Assembly: GCA_032164245.1 (NCBI GenBank)
Contig: JAVMKO010000001.1
Span: forward strand, 12,189,603 to 12,253,602
Length of the DNA stretch: 64,000 nucleotides
Origin: Sternotherus odoratus
Taxonomy: Eukaryota; Chordata; Testudines; Kinosternidae
Direction: 5' to 3'
In this document: positions 12,873 through 24,239 of the stretch, one piece after another
Position numbering within the stretch: position 1 is the first letter of the stretch
How the letters are laid out: each line of letters starts with the position of its first letter
The notes under the pieces: model-generated
What the model was told of the DNA's origin: nothing
What the model saw: the letters and a program-made list of their open reading frames with translations, nothing else
Database searches by the model: none
Made by a program: the position numbers and the translations under genes

Positions 12873-12877
12873 ATGGG
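12788..12877 (+). repeat. 45-bp tandem duplication abutting the gag start
   Basis: Unit A (12788-12832) and unit B (12833-12877) both begin TAAGTCAGGCT and share GTGAGGGTGCCCCAAGACC. They differ at only a few positions. One difference turns CAAAGG of unit A into CAATGG of unit B, and this ATG (12873) is the gag start codon. Confidence 0.9.
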
Positions 12878-13412
12878 AGGAAGCGGCTCTAAGACAGACC
12901 GCAAAACACCTCTAACTTGTATGTTAGAGAATTTTGGAAAATTTAAGAAGCATATTCCAACCGGCAGTCGTAAGGCCGGTTTGTTAAGAAGATTCTGCGA
13001 GATAGACTGGCCGACGTTCCCAATTCAGCCCTCATGGCCAGCCATAGGAACCTTAGATATGGAAGTCATTAGGAACGTCTTCGACTTCGCTGGACGACAA
13101 CACCCTGATCAATATTATTACATCTCTGCTTGGTTCGAAGTGGTGGAAGAAAATCCCTCATGGTTACAAGAATGTACCAGGTGTCTGGTCCTTCGAACCC
13201 GTCCACGAGATGGACCCAAAAGAACAAAAGAGAAACCCAGACCCATATATCCGAGTCCCCCAGATGATGAGCCTCAGGCTCCACCACCTTATGTACCGCC
13301 ACCTGCGGTTTCGGCCGCCCCTGTGGGGCCTCCACAGGCGCCAAGTGCGAGAGTTCCTGGGAGCTGCCGGCTTCTGTCGACTCTGGATCCCCAATTACGC
13401 TATCCTAGCTAA
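12873..13412 (+). pseudogene. gag: gag remnant: matrix-type N-terminus with PPPY late motif
   Basis: The frame opens at a true ATG with MGGSGSK, a typical N-myristoylation start of a retroviral matrix protein. It continues with a matrix-like segment (residues about 10-110, including a YYYISAWF stretch) and a proline-rich region with PPPY, the late-budding motif that recruits NEDD4-type ligases. After about residue 150 the sequence is no longer gag: it enters the reverse transcriptase coding region in the wrong frame and stops at 13410-13412. Capsid, nucleocapsid, protease and most of RT are therefore missing. Normal gag proteins of this type are around 500 residues; this is 179. The deletion junction is estimated at 13320-13345. 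Confidence 0.85.
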
Positions 13413-15270
13413 GCCCCTCCACGAGGCTACAAGAGGGGGAGCCACAGACCCCTTTATCTGGACGGAAATACAGCAAAAAGGGTTTGAAAGCATCAAGTCT
13501 GCTTTAGTGACAGCTCCAGCATTAGGTCTCCCAGACCTGAATAAGCCTTTCATATTGTATGCAGGAGAGAGGAAGGGTATCGCAGTTGGAGTCTTAACCC
13601 AGATCGTTGGCAGCTGGCCACGACCGGTGGCGTATTTCTCCAAGCAACTGGATACTGTAATACAAGGATGGCCGGGCTGCCTACGTGCCGTAGCAGCAGC
13701 TGCCCTACTTGCTGAAGAAGCCAGTAAACTTACTTTAGGGCAACCGGTCTCCTTGAAGTGCCCACATGCTGTGGTCACACTAATGGAGCATAGGGGTCAT
13801 CACTGGATGACCAATGCAAAACTCCTTAAATATGAAAGCATACTAGTGGATAACCCTTCCGTTAGCATCTCCGTCTGCTCCACCCTCAACCCTGCTACTC
13901 TGTTGCCCGTGGAAGAAAAACCTACTAAGGAACACAATTGCCTTCAAGTTATGGACGAAGTGTACTCCAGTCGACCAGATCTGACTGATATACCCTTGAC
14001 CAGGCCTGACCATGTCTTTTTCACTGATGGCAGTAGCTTTGTTGATCAGGGCCAGCGACTAGCAGGATATGCTATAGTTAATGATCAAAGCACTGTTTGT
14101 GAGGCGGGAGCCCTTCCCCCTGGAACCTCTGCCCAGAAAGCAGAACTAATTGCCCTCCGTCGAGCCCTCGAGCTAGGAAAAGGACAGCGGATCAACGTTT
14201 ATACTGACTCAAAGTATGCCTTTTTAACACTTCATGCCCATGGAGCTATATGTAGGGAGAGAGGGCTTCTAACCTCGAATGGGCAAAGAATAAAGCATGC
14301 AGATGAGATCCTGGCTCTCCTTGACGCAGTTTGGATGCCTAAACAAGTCGCCGTGATGCACTGCAAAGGGCATCAACATAGCGAGGATCCTGTTGCCAAA
14401 GGAAATCGGCAAGCAGACGAAGAGGCCAAAGCTGCGGCACACCAACAACTACCGGCTGTCCTCATCCAGCATCTTAACACAGCTGACATGATCCCGGCTG
14501 AAGTCCACTACACTACACGGGAACAACTTTGGGCTGAGCAGGAGAAAGGAGTGAAACAGTCAGGCTTATATGTCCTGCCAAATAACAAAATCTTTCTGCC
14601 CAATGCCGTAGCTTGGGAGGTAATTCAGGAAATGCATCAGCAAACCCACCTGGGTGGTACCAGTTTAGCTGAACTCTTAGATCGTGAACTTTATATAAAT
14701 GGCCTGCATGCTCTTACTAAACGTGCTGCCCTTCGCTGCCAGATTTGTGCTAAGCATAATCCACGTGTGGGGCCTCTCAGACCGCCAGGAGTTCAATACA
14801 TGGGGCACAGTCCTATGGAATCCCTGGTCGTAGACTTCACTGAAATGCCGAAATCTGGTAAATTCAAATATCTACTTGTGGCGGTTTGCACCTACTCTGG
14901 TTGGGTCGAAGCATGGCCCACCACTAATGAGAAAGCTGAGCAAGTCACGAAGGCCCTGCTCCGAGATGTGATCCCCAGATTCGGACTCCCCTTACACATT
15001 GGCAGCGATAATGGTCCTTCCTTTGTCCATAAGATCATCCATACTCTATCGACCCTCCTGGGCATCACCTGGAAACTTCATTGTGCCTACCATCCGCAAG
15101 CATCAGGGAAAGTAGAAAGAATGAACAGGACTTTAAAAACTGCCTTAGGTAAAATCTGTCAGGAAACCGGCCTATCTTGGACTTCAGCCCTACCCATGGT
15201 ATTGCTCAGGGTCCGATGCACCCCTACACGGTCCCTAAAGCTCTCACCCTATGAGCTAGTGTTTGGCTGA
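13210..15270 (+). pseudogene. pol: pol remnant: RT C-terminus, RNase H and integrase
   Basis: A 686-codon frame opened by an ATG inside gag in another frame (13210). About the first 40 residues are out-of-frame gag. From about 13340 it reads as the RT thumb/connection (REFLGAAGFCRLWIP), so RT fingers and palm, including the YxDD site, are deleted. RNase H is complete by motif: D273, E312, D333 and D403. Integrase has a zinc-binding H476, H480, C510, C513 and a catalytic core D542, D600, E636 with the D,D-35-E spacing. The frame ends in TGA (15268-15270) just after the core. Family: gammaretrovirus-like Pol. It is not a functional polymerase; translation is unproven. Confidence 0.93.
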
Positions 15271-15726
15271 CCCCCGCTAGGGATCCACCGCTTGAAGGGG
15301 GATACTTACCTTTTAGGAAAACAAGACCTTATAAAAGAAGTTCAGCTCCTAAGCACTGTATTAGATCAACTATCCACCTATGTTAGTGAGCTTAAGTTCC
15401 CATTTCCTGTCACTGCTCTACACCCTTTTTCCCCAGGTGATTCCGTATGGCTTAAAGATTGGAAGACCAACCCCTTGGGACCTAAGTGGAAGGGTCCCTA
15501 CACTGTTCTCCTTACCACCCCCACGGCTGTCAAGTTAACTGGTGTTAAGCCGTGGATTCATTACACCCGTGTAAAGGCCGACCACACATCACCTACACCT
15601 GAATGGCAGGTCACCGCGAATAGCTCCAACCCTCTGCAGGTCGTTTTCCGAAGATCAGCCCAACCACCTGCCCAGCAAGACACCCCACTCACGTCTTGTG
15701 AGTCAGGTGACCAAGCACCGCTCTGA
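15271..15726 (+). pseudogene. pol: integrase C-terminal domain after an in-frame stop
   Basis: The same frame continues past the TGA at 15268-15270 for about 150 codons to 15726. It includes a [19 protein letters not shown] segment, the GPY/F-type C-terminal domain of gammaretrovirus integrases. There is no good ATG near the start. A strong splice acceptor, CCCTTTTTCCCCAG ending at 15436, lies here, and 15764 onwards is env. One in-frame stop therefore separates the core and C-terminal domains. Confidence 0.85.
15423..15436 (+). promoter_or_regulatory. candidate env splice acceptor
   Basis: A pyrimidine tract ending CCCTTTTTCCCCAG lies within the integrase C-terminal coding region, 328 bp upstream of the env ATG. 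Gammaretroviruses place the env acceptor in this region. Between it and 15764 there are only two ATGs (15447 and 15603), each closed by a stop within a few codons. Pairing with the donor at 12330 would give an env-type message; this is inference. Confidence 0.55.
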
Positions 15727-15763
15727 AGACCTGCTCTGCTCCACAATATCAACACCCGCTACA

Positions 15764-16081
15764 ATGTACTCCTCAATGAACTTTGTTTATCTGTTATTAA
15801 TGTTTCCTCAGGCCCCAAATGCTGTTGTATCTTTTCAGGGGCAAATCTGTTCAACCTGCATTGCTCAAGTTCGTGCAGGGCATACTGTTTCTGATACCCT
15901 GGTTTATCGTAGTAAGTTCTCCTGTCCAGTCCAAGCCCTAGAATGTCAATTTCGTAATGTTTCGTATTCTGTATGTCCAAGTAATGATCCCGACCCCGCA
16001 GTTTGTTTTGATCCAAAAGAGCAAGCGATACAGTGGCAGACAGCGAAGCCTAATGTGTGTTGTGTTGCTAGACTGCAATGA
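15764..16081 (+). pseudogene. env: env remnant: truncated surface-subunit N-terminus with signal peptide
   Basis: The frame starts at the true ATG 15764 and codes for 105 residues. A hydrophobic N-terminal stretch (MYSSMNFVYLLLMF) looks like a signal peptide. The following cysteine-rich segment has several CxxC-like pairs and one N-glycosylation sequon (NVS), as in the start of a retroviral surface subunit. It stops at TGA 16079-16081, only a few bases before the polypurine tract. The rest of the surface subunit and the whole transmembrane subunit are absent, so no fusion machinery or membrane anchor exists. If expressed it would be a small secreted protein. The exact env family is not recognisable to me. 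Confidence 0.7.
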
Positions 16082-16089
16082 CTAGCAAC

Positions 16090-16105
16090 AAGAAAAAGGG
16101 GGGAA
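16090..16105 (+). promoter_or_regulatory. polypurine tract
   Basis: An unbroken purine run, AAGAAAAAGGGGGGAA, directly precedes the TG of the 3' LTR, as required for plus-strand priming during reverse transcription. Confidence 0.93.
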
Positions 16106-16657
16106 TGAGAGGGTCATAAAAAGGCAAAATTTAAATGTATAAAGATCAAAGCATTAAAGGTTTCCACCAGGGGCGGAATGATAGCTTGTTATGAACTGTT
16201 TAACATTGTTGTTTGTCTTGAAAAGTTATAAAAGAAGTTTTAATTAGTCATGTATAACTAAACTGGCAATTCGCTTCTGTATATTGCTTCTGCTAAACTT
16301 GTGAGAGATAACATACTTTTCCTGTCAGAACTGTTCTGTGTGAAGGCGACAATCTCTGTAAAAAGGCGGGAAAGAACTCCGTCCAATCAGACAGTTTCTG
16401 TAACATGATTACCTCACCTGAAAAGTCTAAGTCTGCCTAGCGATGTTAAGTAACCAATCATGTAACACGTATGCAAATTACGTAGCCAGCAAGCTATAAA
16501 GACCTGTAAGTTATGCATGAGGGTGTGACAGTTTCTTATCGCTTTTAGGCGGCTGTCACCTTCGGCCGAATAAACACACGTTTTGTTTTGAGCCTTATTG
16601 GTTTCCTTGGACTTATTTCCTGGTCTCCCTCTACAGCCCAGTGGTCTACCCACTACA
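16106..16657 (+). mobile_element. 3' LTR of class I endogenous retrovirus
   Basis: A 552-bp copy of the 5' LTR with two adjacent base differences (AAAATTT here versus AAATGTT at 11719-11725). It ends CTACCCACTACA and is followed by the ACAT duplication. The AATAAA lies about 464 bp into the LTR. Confidence 0.96.
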
Positions 16658-16661
16658 ACAT
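16658..16661 (+). repeat. 4-bp target-site duplication, right (ACAT)
   Basis: Direct repeat of 11696-11699, immediately after the 3' LTR. Confidence 0.9.
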
Positions 16662-18881
16662 ATCAAACTAACAGATTTCAGATAACTGTCACATTTGGAT
16701 AAATCAGATCAAACTCAACTAATAAATAATCAGACATTTTTTCCTGGTTAGCTGTGCATTATTACTTACAAATGATCCAAAAATGCATTCTTAAAGGATT
16801 TAACGCTTTTGGCTGCAGTGACAAATACTGTATGGCAGATAGTCATAACAGTATTGCCTGATTCAATTCCAATACATGTTGTGAAAGCTAGTTTTAATTA
16901 GGCAATACAAATTAATTTCCCCATATATATTGTTACACTAAGACTCGCACAGAAAGGATGAGAAATGGGAGAGAAAGGCACAACTCAGTACTTGTACATC
17001 TCCTTCCAATTACACAGCCCATTCACCAGCATGTAAAAGCAACCATCATGTTTTTCCATTATTTTTGGAAGTCCTGCCTCTAAAACATGCTAATGTACTT
17101 GGGCTAAAGGAAACACCACCAAAACTGTCAAACACTGGGAAAGCCCAGCATGAACCAGAAGAAGTAAAGGTTGGATCAGCGAGGACTCATCCAACCCTCC
17201 ACTGGCCACAGGATTTGTGGCCCAGTGTGGGACCCTTTTAAGGAAGGAAAGGAGATAAAGAACAGAAATGGATGATATGATGCAGTATTCTTCCCACTTA
17301 CAAAAGAAGCTGAATATCCGTAATCAATCAGTCCTGGAAATAATGCTTTTAAATGATGGTATTTCTTTGAATGCCATCTACAAAATAGTATCCTTTCAGC
17401 AATATGGTTAAGCAAACACATGCACCTCACCCACAGCAGGTCTCTAACTCTGTGGTAAGCAGAAATCCCTCTGCACTTAACATAGCTAGTTTGGTTAGCA
17501 GTATAAAAATCACTAAAATAGTAAACAATAGGCCAGTATTAAATCAAATAGCTCTGATACTCCTATATGCAGTGCAATCCATTTCTCATTCCCCTACGGA
17601 GCAAGCAACATGTTCCAGTGTTAATATACTTGGAGATATAAACCTGACCAATATGTGACGAACATAAAAATATATTTTAGTTTATATATTTTGAGGGTGT
17701 TTTGTTTTTTTTAATAAATACACACTCCATATACCCACAGAGGAATATGTAGGATATTGCAAATTTTAAAAAGTATATATTTGGACAAATGGACTGGAGA
17801 TTAAGAATGAATCGTTTTTATTTACTTTTCCATTCTCAGCGTCTTATGTTGTACCCACCATTGCTGTACTTGTGCATCTAAAGATTTTGCTGTTATTATA
17901 TCACAGAAAATCTAGACTGACTCTTACTTGGTACTGCATTTCTTCTCACCCATTATCCTAGTATATCATAACTGAAAACATGAGAGTACACAATATCAGC
18001 ATAATTAAAAAACATAAATCTTTCTTCTGAAATTTGGTAACTTGTTTTGTAGTCATTTCATGTGGATAAAAAATTGACTATAAACCAAATGAGAGGTAAT
18101 TCAATAATAGATCTATTGGATTTTTTTTTTTAATTTAACATGCTTTGAAAGTCGCAACGGATCAAGTGACGACTTACTGCATACATAAAGCATCTGTATG
18201 AATTATGATTGTAATCTAGGCAGCAATTTAAAAACAACTCTCCCACTCCAAAGACAGAGAATCTTAGTCTTACTTTCATTTATGATTTTAACTCAAGTTT
18301 CCAGAGCTGAAAGGCTAGTAAACAAGCCACACGGGTAAACCTTAGGCTATTTGGGCAACAGAACTACCTATCTTACATTACATTAAGATAAGATACATTA
18401 TCAAGTAGTTCAGATCCAAGCTTTAGGTTTAGAAATGTACTAGTGAGACTAAATGATTATTTAAATCTTAAAAATTCTTTCACTTTGAATAATCCAAGGA
18501 CCACACGTCCATTCAAAAGTACAATGTGGAAGCGGAAAAGCATGAAGAGTAGTGGCCAAGTTAGAGCTTCTCAAAAGACAGACAACTTGGTCATCTCTAC
18601 TATACAAGGGAGATGTATAAAACCCTTCACCACTGCAAAATGTATATGCACATCAACCAGAACGATTGCCAACCTTCAAAAGCTTGCTGTCTAAAGGCAC
18701 GGACACATGATTTTGTCAGCTTCATGCACATTAAAAGGCCAGCAAATGCTTGGGTGAGAATTTTCATTTAAAATTTTTCAGTGACATTTATTGCTTGTGA
18801 AAGGAATTGGATTGCCCATCTTGGGAGGCTGCAATCCTCTGTTTATCCACAGAACAGACATGGTGACAGCAGCATTGTAAA

Positions 18882-19028
18882 GGCCTTGTCTACACCAGAA
18901 AGTTTTGCTCCTTTAACTATACTGGTATAAGTCACCTTTATATTAGCTGACCTACCTGCATCCACACTAGAGCTTTTACCAGTAAACACCTGGACTCCTA
19001 GCCCATAAAACTTAAGTGTAGACCAGGC
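18882..19028. mobile_element. Harbinger-like MITE, short
   Basis: The left end GGCCTTGTCTACACC follows a TAA (18878-18880). The right end GTGTAGACCAGGC is its inverted counterpart. About 147 bp, no coding capacity; the right flank no longer matches TAA. Confidence 0.6.
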
Positions 19029-21319
19029 GATAGTCAACACAGTCCCACCAGCAGGGTTGCCAGCCCAACCAGTTTTCAACTGGACAGTCCAGGTTTCAGC
19101 TAGTGTGTCCAGGGGCCATTTGACAACCCCTGGATGAGTCTCTTTCCCCCGCCCCCCTTTTTTTTTAATATCTGTGGAAACGGCTTGCTGCCAATTTGAA
19201 TTTAAACCACTGAGAGAATGCTCACCCCCTCATGAGGAGAGGGGACAGAGCCCAGCCAGTCACAGCCCAGCTCCCTGCCCATCCAACCAATCACAGCCCA
19301 TGGCTCTCTCTGCCCCACCCACTCCCAACTGGTGAAAGTTCCTCAGCCTGGACTGTGGTAGGGTGTGGGAAATGGGTGAGTGTGCAACAAAGAGGGTGGG
19401 GAGGGGTGTTCCCCTCCTCTCCTCTCTCAGGTGGGTGTGCTGCAAATGTGAAGCACCTCTTTCTCTTCCTTCCACACACTGTGTGTGCAAGGGGTGAGAC
19501 CTTTTTCTCTCTTAGGTACAACTGGAAATAAGAGTAGTCTCTCCGCCAATCTGGGCATCCATGTAAATGTAGGGGCGAGTCCTCCTTTTCACCCTAGCTA
19601 TACATGCAAAAGGGGGAATTTCCCTTCCTCTCCTCTCCAGAATGGGTGTGTTAATGAAGCAAATCTCCCACTGTGTGTGTATGGAAATGGAGAAGTTCAA
19701 ATGAGCGTCTGTAACGGATGTACCTGTAAAGGCAGATGTACCTGTACCTGTCAAGGCAAATATATCTCAGAGGTAGCAGCCTACCAGGGGAGAGGAGCAA
19801 GTGATGGGGACGGGGCTTTGGGAGAACTGGTGAAGAAGGGATGGGGTGATGGGGGGGAAGGGTTGGGAAAAGGAAGAGTGGGGAAAGGTCAGCAGGATAC
19901 TGAGCATCGCCACTTAATGGAAGCTCCACCATCTATACTTTGTGATACAAACTTCTTGCTGAAATAAAGACAAAACTGAATCATGTATGGAATAACAGTC
20001 AAAGGCCTGAGCACTGCGTTATTAAACAAAATACCCTTTGGAAATGAGTAACACTAAGGAAGGAGAGAGATGTGTTTCCAGGGTTCCAACAGAGTGGGCA
20101 ACTCTATCACCCTATGTGCCCACGGAGGCTGAAACAACCAGCAATTAAGACAGCTCTTTGAAATCCTGACTTGAAGGTTGATGATAAAAGGACTGACAGA
20201 ACTTCTGTAAAAGCAAAGTTGGAAGGACAGTCAAGCACAAATAACCTGAACAAATAAGTGACAGGTTCACAAAGCAGATCATCGTATATGGAAAAAATAT
20301 TAGGACCCAACAAGGCTATTCAAAGCTATGGGAAGATATTGATGTGAGCAAACATTTTTAATTGATTTGATCAGAAGTTTTGCAGTACAGGAGAGGCATG
20401 TAGACAACCTGTAGAATAATGCCAAACCTCATTTTGGTCTTTCCTGCAGGCCCGACAGACTCAGATCCATTGACTTTGCTCTCAAAACTATTGCTTAAAT
20501 TTAAACAGAGAAAGATCCTGTCATTGAGAGATGTTGCAAGATTCTGACTAGAAATACAACAGAACACTAGATTAAGAACTCCCATTGTCTGACAGGTTTC
20601 AGAGACAGAAAGAAGCTCGAAAGCTGCCAGAAACAAGATTGATATCTCCTTTGAAGAAAGAAAATCTTTCATGACATAAGCTCAATTACACAGGCTACAA
20701 GAAGGGAAAGGAATGTGAAAGATTTTTTTATAGGAGCAAAGAAACAGTCATACCATATCCAGCAAAACCAGAAGCTATACGTAACAGAAAACCTCTCCTT
20801 TATGATAAGCCTTCAGCTACCACATTGTTAAAGAATAGTCAAATAAAAAAGCAAATGGAATATTAGCATATTTAAGTCTATCACCATAAGTTGTACATTG
20901 CTATTACCCTATATAACAAATATAAGGCTACATACCTGTGTGGGAAATCGCTGTTTTTGTATATTATCATATGACTTGCATGATTATAGAGATTTTGTAT
21001 CTTCTCTAGATTCAAAAATAAAATGCACACACTATAACTGTTACAGTCCTGCAGAAATGGAGGCATTTTCATTAACCAAACTATAACAATATTTGATTTA
21101 AAAGAAATTATAGTGCTAAGTTTAGATATTTGTATTTCTTGTTAGGGGTGTTGTTATATGTTTCAGTTAACTGTTACTGTCTGAAAATATTTCTCCATAA
21201 CAGCGTAGCATTATGAAATTGGAACAGTGCCCTTAGCATTAAACATGATGAAAAAATTATGCAAGTATTACATATAAAAATGTAATCAATTTTTTTAAAT
21301 GCAGGCTTCTACATCTGGC

Positions 21320-21425
21320 ACACTGGGGCTGAACTTCAGCTTGGGTAAATTGTCATAGCACTACAGATATGCATTTGGATTTCAATGGAGCTATGACAAT
21401 TTACACTAGCTGAGAATGTGCCCTC
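21320..21425. repeat. palindromic amniote repeat
   Basis: GGTAAATTGTCATAGC at about 21343 is mirrored by GCTATGACAATTTAC at about 21391, with GGGGCTGAACTTCAGC and AGCTGAGAATGTGCCC at the outside. A similar right end (GCTGAGAATCTGGCCC) is at about 52865, so this is a dispersed repeat. Confidence 0.55.
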
Positions 21426-22372
21426 CCCTCCCCGACAGAGAGAGAAGTGGCTATAGAATTGGATCCTTAAGTAGTTCTTTCCAATTCGAAAGTAAAAAAC
21501 ACATGGCACGTGGAAAAGAAAACCCATTTTGATTTTGCAAGATGAGTATCTGTGATGATTTGGAGGATCATTTTGTACAATTTAGGAATTCTGGTTGACA
21601 TTATGAAATTGTTCTTCTGAAACTATTGTATCATGGAAAGCCCCTATGTATGTGTCTCCACCATTGCAGACAGGATATGCAGAAGGTATACAAGACGGAG
21701 AACAAAGGGGAGGACTTAACTTTCATAATTGTGTTTTGACTACATAATAATTATGCTAAGGAGACTGCTGGAGTGGGCAACTAGCTCAGCCTTTGAAGGA
21801 AGGCCAAGTTCATCTGCAGGAGGGCTGGGAGTTTGGAGAGTGGAAATGTCCCAAGTAGCACAACGATACAGACGAAAAGGCGGCGAATATAAAAGGATTC
21901 ACAAGGGGAAGACTCAAAGGAGAGACACAGGAAGTTTGAGCAGGAGAGGGGAAGGAGACTGACAGGCCATAGTCAGAAAGGAAGAGCTGGGGGGAGAAGG
22001 CTGCATACTTCTGCACACAAACGATGCATTGCATCAGAAAAACACTGGATGGCCTCAAAGGACTCTGATCACAGGCCAAAGAATGGTCTGGAGTAGTGAG
22101 GAAACGGAGACAAGGGAATGCATGTAGGGTTCATTACATCTTTATAGGTCTATATTTCTTGTGTGATAAGTAAAGAGCAATTTGAATTCTGTGCAAAGTT
22201 TGTATACGTTACGTGCTATATCTTATCACATGGCCCATGAGAAAGTTAACAGTAACCTAGAAGGCTCAGACCTTTGACGGAGTTCTGGGAGAGAGTATAT
22301 TTGATCCACAGAGGAATTCTGAGAGCTCTGCCCTGCTTTTAGGGACTATGCAGTGAGCCACATGGTCTAAAC

Positions 22373-22692
22373 CAGGAGTCAGCAACCTTTCATACCTTTC
22401 AACCTTTCGTGTGCCAAGTCTTCATTTATTCACTCGAATTTAAGGTTTCACGTGCCAGTCATACAGCTAACGGTTTTAGAAGGTCTCTTTCCATAAGTCT
22501 ATAATATAGAACTAAACTATTGTTGTATGAAAAATAAATATGTTTTTTAAAATGTTTAAGAAGCTTCATTGAAAATTAAATTAAAATGCAGAGCCTCCCG
22601 GACTGGTGGCCAGGACATGGGCAGTGTGAGTGCCACTGAAAATCAGCTCATGTGCCACCTCTGGCACCTGTGCCATAGGTTGCCTACCCCTG
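22373..22692. mobile_element. hAT-like MITE with 8-bp target duplication
   Basis: The terminus CAGGAGTCAGCAACCTTTC is inverted at the right end (reverse complement CAGGGGTAGGCAACC). It is flanked by GTCTAAAC (22365-22372) and GTCTAAAA (22693-22700), an 8-bp duplication with one mismatch, the size typical of hAT transposons. 320 bp, no transposase. Confidence 0.8.
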
Positions 22693-24239
22693 GTCTAAAA
22701 CTCTCAGGACAGGGTGCTCAATTGGGGATCTATGCACCCTGAGCTGGTGCCAAGATGGGACTCTATTCAGACTCCAGAGGCTTAAAACGTGAGTATCTGG
22801 ATTCCCCTCACAGCAGTCTCGTGAGTGGCCATAAGGTGGGTGCTCATCAAAATCTGTTACAACAGTCAATTAGTCAATCAGCCTGACTGGAAAATGCACG
22901 CCACCTAGTGAGACTTGCACACATGCCCCCAAAATGCTCCCACATACTCTGTGGGCCACTGTGAAAATATCTGTGAGAAATACAAAACCAAGACACTTCT
23001 CAAGCCATGTCGCAAGAACAAGCTCACAAATCTAATTGGCATAAGAAGGGAAATGAGGCAGCTATCAGAAAACCTAGTTTTTAAGAGTGAGAATTGTCAT
23101 TCAGGCTCCGAGGAGGCTGAGGGAGGCCACCAGCTGAAAAAGAATCAATCATAGCAAGGATAAGAATCAAATCCTGAGGTCCTAAAGGGATATATTGCTA
23201 CAATGGAGCCTTCATTAGGTATTTCATCTTTCATGGGTTTCGTAACAATAGGAGAGTGCAAGCATAGGAGCTCTGCACTATCTTATTCTGAAATCTCAGT
23301 GAGGGGAAAGTGATACTTTATTCAGGCTTTGAAGATTGAACATAAAGCAAGTGAAGATTTGACTAGCACATGCTCTATGAATTCTAAAATAAATTTAGCT
23401 AGCTTTTCTTGGCAGGTTTACCTTCCCTTCCCCCTCCTCTCTCTGTGGATAGCTTCTCAACTAAAGCGGAAGGCAGGCAGCAAAAGACAGACATACATTG
23501 TTGTCAATATTCGGATGGAAAGATAGTAAGTGGAATTTTATTTAATCTTTTCTGAAAATTGTGACCACGTTATGTCAGGAAAGCTTTAATAGTAGTGACT
23601 GATGGCTTGATGTACCTTGGCTTGTAACACTGTAGAATATAATTAGGAAGTAAAAGCATAAACTAGAAGAACGGATGTCAAGAACTAGGACATAGAAATT
23701 GAGGAATTTTGCCATTCGACAGACACCTTCTACATAAGAAGCTGCTGCTGGAGAAGAATAGTATTTTATTTTGACAAGCAACAGACATGAAAAAGGCAAA
23801 AGGGCAGTTTATGCAGCTTCAGGAGACCATTACACAGTCTGAAAGTGCAACCTGTTCTTGAAGAGATTTCTGAATAATTATTATTTTGGATCCAACAGGC
23901 TTCATTTAGAGATGCGGCTATAGAGTTACCTTAACAATGGTTTCCATTAAAGCACTTTTGATTACTTTTAGGTCACCAGTTCAAATCTGGCTTGTATTGA
24001 AGGCTTGACCTTCAGATGGCTGTTTGGTATCAGTCCAGTTCCTAGTGGTCAGATGTCTACAATCCATTCAAACTAGCACCTTTGTAAGCTGCATCAGCAG
24101 AGAAGTTAAGGACTGAGTGAACTCCCTTCCTCACTCCCACCTCCGCAACACAGGTTAGGAAACACAGTGAGATAAAATACGACTAAAAAAGAAATTCTGC
24201 ATCCAGGACTCTGTCTTACATCTTCCATAACCTCTAAAA

